From NCBI GenBank assembly GCA_903813345.2, contig CAIIXF020000010.1, positions 558,001 through 622,000 on the forward strand: DNA of 64,000 nt, written 5' to 3'. The notes beneath the pieces were generated by a model. The model worked only from the letters and a program-made list of their open reading frames with translations, did no database searches and was not told the DNA's origin. Made by a program: the position numbers and the translations under genes. This document shows, one piece after another, positions 60,501 through 64,000 of this stretch. Each line of letters opens with the position of its first letter. The stretch's first letter is position 1. This stretch comes from Owenia fusiformis (Eukaryota > Annelida > Polychaeta > Sabellida > Oweniidae).

Positions 60501-63406
60501 ATTAACAAATTATACAACTTCTTAAATACTTTGTCATTCTTTCCTAATATTGAGAGGCCATTGACATCAAACATTGGCATGACTAAAATCACAACAGCTA
60601 AATCAATTCCAAATCAATGTATTCCTAGTGATTACCTTTAGTGGGTGGATTGGGGAGAACCAAATGCCTCGATAAACCTGCGGGGCTTGCAACATCTTGG
60701 ATGTCAACAAAGCCTAATATTTGGAGATCATTTGAAACACTCTTCTTAAGAGATTGCCTGAAATGTTAAAGTATTCAACAATAACCAACATTACACTTCA
60801 TTGTACTACATTGCTACTTTGGCAGAAATGATGCTCCCCAAGGTAATATTGCCCCCTCGTATAAATTTGTGACCATTATTTGCCTTGATTAAGTATCAGG
60901 AACTATGTAAAGGTTTTAAGTGTTATTATCATATTGTTTTTTTAATTGTTTGTTTGTACACGTTGATCTTTTTATAATTGCATGAATGTATCTCCTTTTT
61001 ATAAAGGGCAATAAATATATACATACATACACATGACTGACCAAAGATTCTGAAGACGTGAATAGGTACATCCGTATTACTATTTGAAGTACTGTATATT
61101 GATATTCAAATGTATGTGAGAATTTCTATCAAGAACTTACATTTTGTAATCTTCTGGTGCTGGGAACAATTGAACTTTACATTTAAGGTTCCCACAATTC
61201 AACACTGCATTAAATGGACTGAAATATTTCTCTGCAAGCTGAGAAAATAGCTGTTGTATTGATGTTATATTCAGACTGCCTTCTGGTACGAACACACCTC
61301 CCTTGCCTCCATTAAGGTCTATGAGTCTATTATAGAGAGGCAATGAGGCTGAAACACTTGGTTCCTCCTGTGATCCAACACAGCAGATGTGTAGTTTGGA
61401 TGGGAAGGGGAAAGGCAGGGGGAATTTAGTGTCTCTGTATTGAATATGGTGTTTTAGAGAGTCACTCCCAGTACCAGTGCTGCCATCTGTTATCAAAACA
61501 ATCTGAAACAGTAATGAATTAAAATAACCTCTTTCCCAGGAGAATGGAGAGAATGGTAGGATAACTGACAATGTTTGTTTTGACAATTTTATTTTGTAGC
61601 CAAAATCAAACCAGTAACAAGGCATTAACATGCATAACGTCACAACCTACCATTTGTTTCAAAATTGAACAGCTATAACAAAAATTGGAATCTGAATAAA
61701 AGTAGGCTAAATTATGTGCACACTTAAATGTATTTCAAGCTACCTTTAAACACCCTATATGAAGACTGTGCTATATAAAAAAAAGCAGTGTGGATATCAT
61801 GTGCATACGGTGCCGATATTAAAGGTCATTTTTTGATTTGAATTCATGATATTTCACAATCTCAGGCATGCTGGGTACTCAATTATATTCATACATGTGT
61901 ACAGGATCCCTAATAAAAAGGAAATTGTGAAAATAGGTGTGTACTTTATTCTATACTGACATCAAGCGATAATATTCTCTCCAAAGCAAATGATTTGAAA
62001 ACAATAAACAAAAATGTGCTACCTCTAAGCAAGCTGTGGGGGTATTCATAAAGTGACGATATCGACACTGCTTGTTTAGAGGTAGCACATATCGGATCAA
62101 TGTTTTTTAAAAAGTTTATGACTTTCAAAATGCAAAAACAATTTATATCAATGGGTCATCTCTATCACCAATACTGAATGAAGGCTGTCAATGGTGTATC
62201 AAAGCAGAATTTCAAATTATTTGCTATGGAGAAAGCATGAATGCTAAGTGTGTCGTTAAAGAATAAAGGACAAAACAATAGACAAAATTTCTCTTTTATT
62301 AGGTATCCTCTATAAATGGGTGAATATAATCGAGGACCCAATATGCCTTAGTTAATGAAATATCATAACTTCAAATTCAAAAATGACCATTAATATCCAC
62401 ACTGTGTGCACGCAATATCTGCACCGCCTGTTTTTGTATAGCACAGTCTGTATAGGGTGTTAAAACAAAATCTTGGAACAGTAACAAAAAAATGAATGAC
62501 CCATATGAACATTGAACGAACCACAACCTTGAGTTACATGTAAAATGTGGTAACAGATAAATCCTTTGGAATAAAGTAATTTAACCCTGCTGTGTTACAG
62601 ATACCATAGGTTGTTTCTTTACCTGACAAGGTGCATTTGTACCCCATTCCTCAGTAACCACTTGTAAGACACCTTGTAAGCCATTGCATACATTAGTTTT
62701 GTCATAGTCATCTAACTTGGTCAAGGCAGATTTAATACTGTCAACATCTCTGGTGAAATTTACAACTTGCTCCCATTGAGAAGAAAATATCATCTGAAAT
62801 CAAAAAGTGCATTTTGGGCTACAGTCTCTGGAAATCTTAGATAAAGATGAACTCTTAATAAGTCAAAATGGCAATGGATCTGGTAGAAAGTGTTGGGAAT
62901 AGCAGGTATTCACATTTCAAGGACTTACGTCTTTTTAACATGGGACTCATTGGGAATAGCAGGTATTCACATTTCAAGGACTTAGGAGGTCTTTTTAACA
63001 TGGGACTCAATCTCACTTTTAATATACTGTACTTCCATAGAACTATTGAAATGTTACAGCTTTTATATTCATGAATTTTCAGAAACTCGTGAAAAGCACA
63101 AATAAACTTAACACGCAAAATTACTGTGAGTACAGTATGACACCATCACTTCAAATATTCTTCATATAAAGTAATTGGCATGAAAAGTTCCAAGATTCTC
63201 CACTCTACAATGTCAGTATCAGTGAGTATTATTCAATGACTTACCAAAGATATAAACTCTAACTTAGAATGAGTGGTGATATGATCGAGAAGTGTATTGA
63301 TGCCTTGGATTGCCAGATGGCGCCTCTGGTACTCTTCATTTGTGTCAGGAATGTTTACTGGGCGTGTCATTGACAAAGAGACATCTAGCAATATTATTGT
63401 AGGCAT
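54550..63406 (-). CDS. INTS14: Integrator complex subunit 14 (VWA domain), nine exons, 502 aa
   Basis: INTS14 is a nuclear subunit of Integrator, which cleaves snRNA 3' ends and attenuates paused transcription; it pairs with INTS10 and INTS13. Coding exons in order: 63245-63406, 62623-62793, 61141-61502, 60636-60757, 60262-60409, 56322-56401, 55650-55822, 55197-55262, 54550-54774. All are GT..AG, phases match, total 503 codons (human about 518 aa). The start MPTIILLDVSLSMTRPV has the MIDAS DxSxS motif of a VWA domain (D8, S10, S12). Later landmarks are KLDDYDKT, VLITDGS, FPLPFPFPSKL, RLIDLN, LSRHLVLP, GMLYS, PYGEDDNKSPFP, KRSYA, RHARKLPEK and LERECTCLP. Exon 1 follows a TTTTAG acceptor at 63421-63422, so a 5' UTR exon lies upstream. 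Intron 5 (3.9 kb) holds two arrays made from its own splice sites plus a mariner relic; introns 1, 2, 3 and 8 hold other repeats. Confidence 0.97.
54817..55003. mobile_element. pogo/Tigger-type MITE in INTS14 intron 8
   Basis: Starts CAGTAAAACCTGTATAATCT after TA, and the right end is the complement of CAGCAAAACCTGTG. The internal phrase GCAGGTGTTCAGGTTTCAAG links it to 46554-46712 and 62892-62999. Confidence 0.55.
56369..57167 (-). repeat. About 93-bp array built from the 5' end and splice acceptor of INTS14 exon 6
   Basis: About nine units. Each, read on the minus strand, contains intronic sequence, a GTTTTCAG acceptor and the first 34 bases of exon 6 (GGAAGATTGGTATGGAATGC and on). Only the copy at lowest coordinates (acceptor at 56402) runs into the complete exon. 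The unit nearest 57055 carries a changed acceptor flank (TTACCTG on plus). Because 93 is a multiple of three, a long artefactual open frame exists on the minus strand. A further partial unit lies beyond the mariner at 59654-59690. Confidence 0.93.
57168..59653 (+). mobile_element. Degenerate mariner-type transposon with long TIRs, interrupted by a nested element
   Basis: Ends CGAGGGGTGATCAATAAGTA are inverted at both sides and flanked by TA. The inverted repeats extend about 170 bp (GACCAATC, CATTCAATTATCTATCAA and GAAGATTTGAAGACAAAA landmarks), the right one being split by the nested insertion at about 58118-59582. On the plus strand, 57491-57808 retains a transposase fragment: LLHMDNAPAHRS (second catalytic Asp region) and PYCPDLLTCDLF (third Asp region) of a DD34D mariner transposase. 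The upstream half of the transposase is missing, and the remainder departs from the family after CDLF, so it is inactive. It inserted into the exon 6-derived array of INTS14 intron 5, so it is younger than that array. Confidence 0.85.
58118..59582. repeat. Nested element of about 140-bp tandem units inside the mariner
   Basis: Roughly nine diverged units with GACCTTGAGAAGGTCATTGA, TCAAATCTAAAGTCAGATTT, GAGAACATGTAGATGATTTT and an A-run. TGTCACCACC occurs at 58143-58152, and at the other end a perfect hairpin, TGTCACCAC..GTGGTGACA, lies at 59558-59580, suggesting inverted termini. A C/A-rich stretch with CAACCGCCAACCACCAACCG is next to that hairpin. A related fragment (AAGGCATTAACATG..GTCACAACC) is at about 61619-61650. 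Family not identified. Confidence 0.75.
59866..60296 (-). repeat. 53-bp array built from the 3' end and splice donor of INTS14 exon 5
   Basis: About eight units. On the minus strand each has 35 bases of exon 5 (AAAGTGCACAGTATGATTGC then CTTAACACAGATAGG), a GTATGTTATG donor and a few intronic bases. The copy at highest coordinates is the genuine exon end (60262). One unit has a changed donor context (ACATAACCTTT on plus near 60048). 53 is not a multiple of three, so use of a distal donor would normally shift frame. Confidence 0.93.
60840..61030 (+). mobile_element. Possible 3' tail of a non-LTR retrotransposon in INTS14 intron 3
   Basis: The phrase GTATCTCCTTTTTATAAAGG, GCAATAAA and then a short (TACA)n run resembles 3' ends of CR1/L2/RTE-like LINEs, which end in microsatellites. 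No coding part. Confidence 0.35.
61750..62459. mobile_element. 710-bp foldback element with TTAA target site in INTS14 intron 2
   Basis: Arms of about 190 bp are inverted copies: ACACCCTATATGAAGACTGT with complement at 62440-62459, plus GGTCATTTTTTGATTTGAA and TTATATTCATACATGTG landmarks. TTAA flanks both ends. A smaller inner palindrome (TGCTACCTCTAAGCAAGC and complement) is at about 62016-62090. No coding content. Confidence 0.75.
62892..62999. repeat. 58-bp tandem duplication in INTS14 intron 1
   Basis: GGGAATAGCAGGTATTCACA followed by TTTCAAGGACTTA occurs twice, 58 bp apart, each with TTTTTAACATGGGACTCA following. Similar phrases occur in the pogo-like MITEs at 46554 and 54817, so it is probably a MITE remnant that duplicated. 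Confidence 0.8.
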
Positions 63407-64000
63407 GTTGACTCAGACTTCTAAAACAAATGATTACATGTACATGTATTACATATAAGAGTAATTTAAACCTTAAACAAGTTACAAACTTAGGTCCAAA
63501 GCCTTCTCTTTATTCTGGCTCCGAGTGAGCTGCCCTGGAAATTCAATATTTGTTACACACGTTGTTGTTGACACACGCACAGTTGTTACGGTATAATTAT
63601 ATGAAACATACCTTTATGCATACATTTGCAGAATATCAGCTCATATCCCCGTCTATTAATCGATTGTTATATATATTTTAATTTAGCTAAGTGGAGAAGG
63701 AACTCGAGTAAGGTGTACTTACTCGAGTCTCTACTGTAGCTTACAGCTAGATGTAACTTCATTGATTTCATATGCAATCTAGAAAAAGTGTGACACGCAT
63801 CTACAGAACTCCTATTTAATAATTCTTATATTAATCATATTGACAGCACAAAGAGATAGCAAAGAGATAACAAAGTGACAGCACCAAGAGATATAGCAAC
63901 CTAGTGATAAACCAGCACAGAGAGACTATTAGGAGACATAAGGATACCAACAACAACATATTTAAGTTGAAGCGTTGCTTGTCTGGATCAAGATATTTCA
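63407..64000. other. 5' flank of INTS14
   Basis: Holds the probable 5' UTR and promoter of INTS14. A 10-bp perfect hairpin CTCGAGTAAG..CTTACTCGAG lies at 63703-63727 with a 5-base loop. The last 170 bp contain loose repeats of AGCACAAAGAGATA-type words. No gene seen. Confidence 0.45.

Overview
The window is eukaryotic nuclear DNA: AT-rich, with long introns carrying GT..AG splice sites, microsatellites, several tandem-repeat arrays and many short DNA transposons. Gene content (NSA2, INTS14, an MCL1-like Bcl-2 protein, a chitin-deacetylase-like protein, an ankyrin-repeat protein) points to an invertebrate animal. A marine lophotrochozoan such as a mollusc is my best guess, partly because short ACATGTA-rich stretches are frequent, but the sequence does not prove it.

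Layout, left to right. 308-1921 (+): the last three coding exons of NSA2 (ribosome biogenesis), with its 5' part outside the window. 4846-6297 (-): a two-exon gene for a 78-residue secreted, probably GPI-anchored peptide; its intron holds a foldback element and a 947-bp TTAA-flanked element lies just upstream. 7.7-9.5 kb: a 19-bp minisatellite with higher-order periods. 12.9-15.7 kb: a 38-bp satellite. 15.7-27.9 kb: gene-poor, with MITEs, a 51-bp perfect array and at most one doubtful exon. 27888-34583 (+): an 11-exon ankyrin-repeat gene (710 residues) that I assembled exon by exon with matching phases. 35108-36340 (-): an intronless, membrane-anchored chitin-deacetylase-like gene, tail to tail with the ankyrin gene. 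36.9-42 kb: transposon-rich. 46113-49155 (-): a two-exon MCL1-like Bcl-2 gene. 51812-52081 (+): a short gene whose product carries a BIM/BMF-type BH3 motif, head to head with the MCL1-like gene. 54550-63406 (-): complete INTS14 (Integrator subunit 14) in nine exons, 502 residues.

Two observations stand out. First, three separate minisatellites are built across exon-intron junctions of real genes: the donor of ankyrin exon 1 (71-bp units), the donor of INTS14 exon 5 (53-bp units) and the acceptor of INTS14 exon 6 (about 93-bp units). The two INTS14 arrays sit at opposite ends of the same intron, so that intron is bounded by arrays of its own splice sites. Second, a pro-survival MCL1-like gene and a candidate BH3-only antagonist lie head to head about 2.7 kb apart, a possible linked apoptosis module. 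Transposons are mainly TIR elements with TTAA, TA or 5-bp target duplications. A mariner relic inside INTS14 intron 5 is itself interrupted by a nested repeat element. I saw no CRISPR array, rRNA gene or intact tRNA gene.
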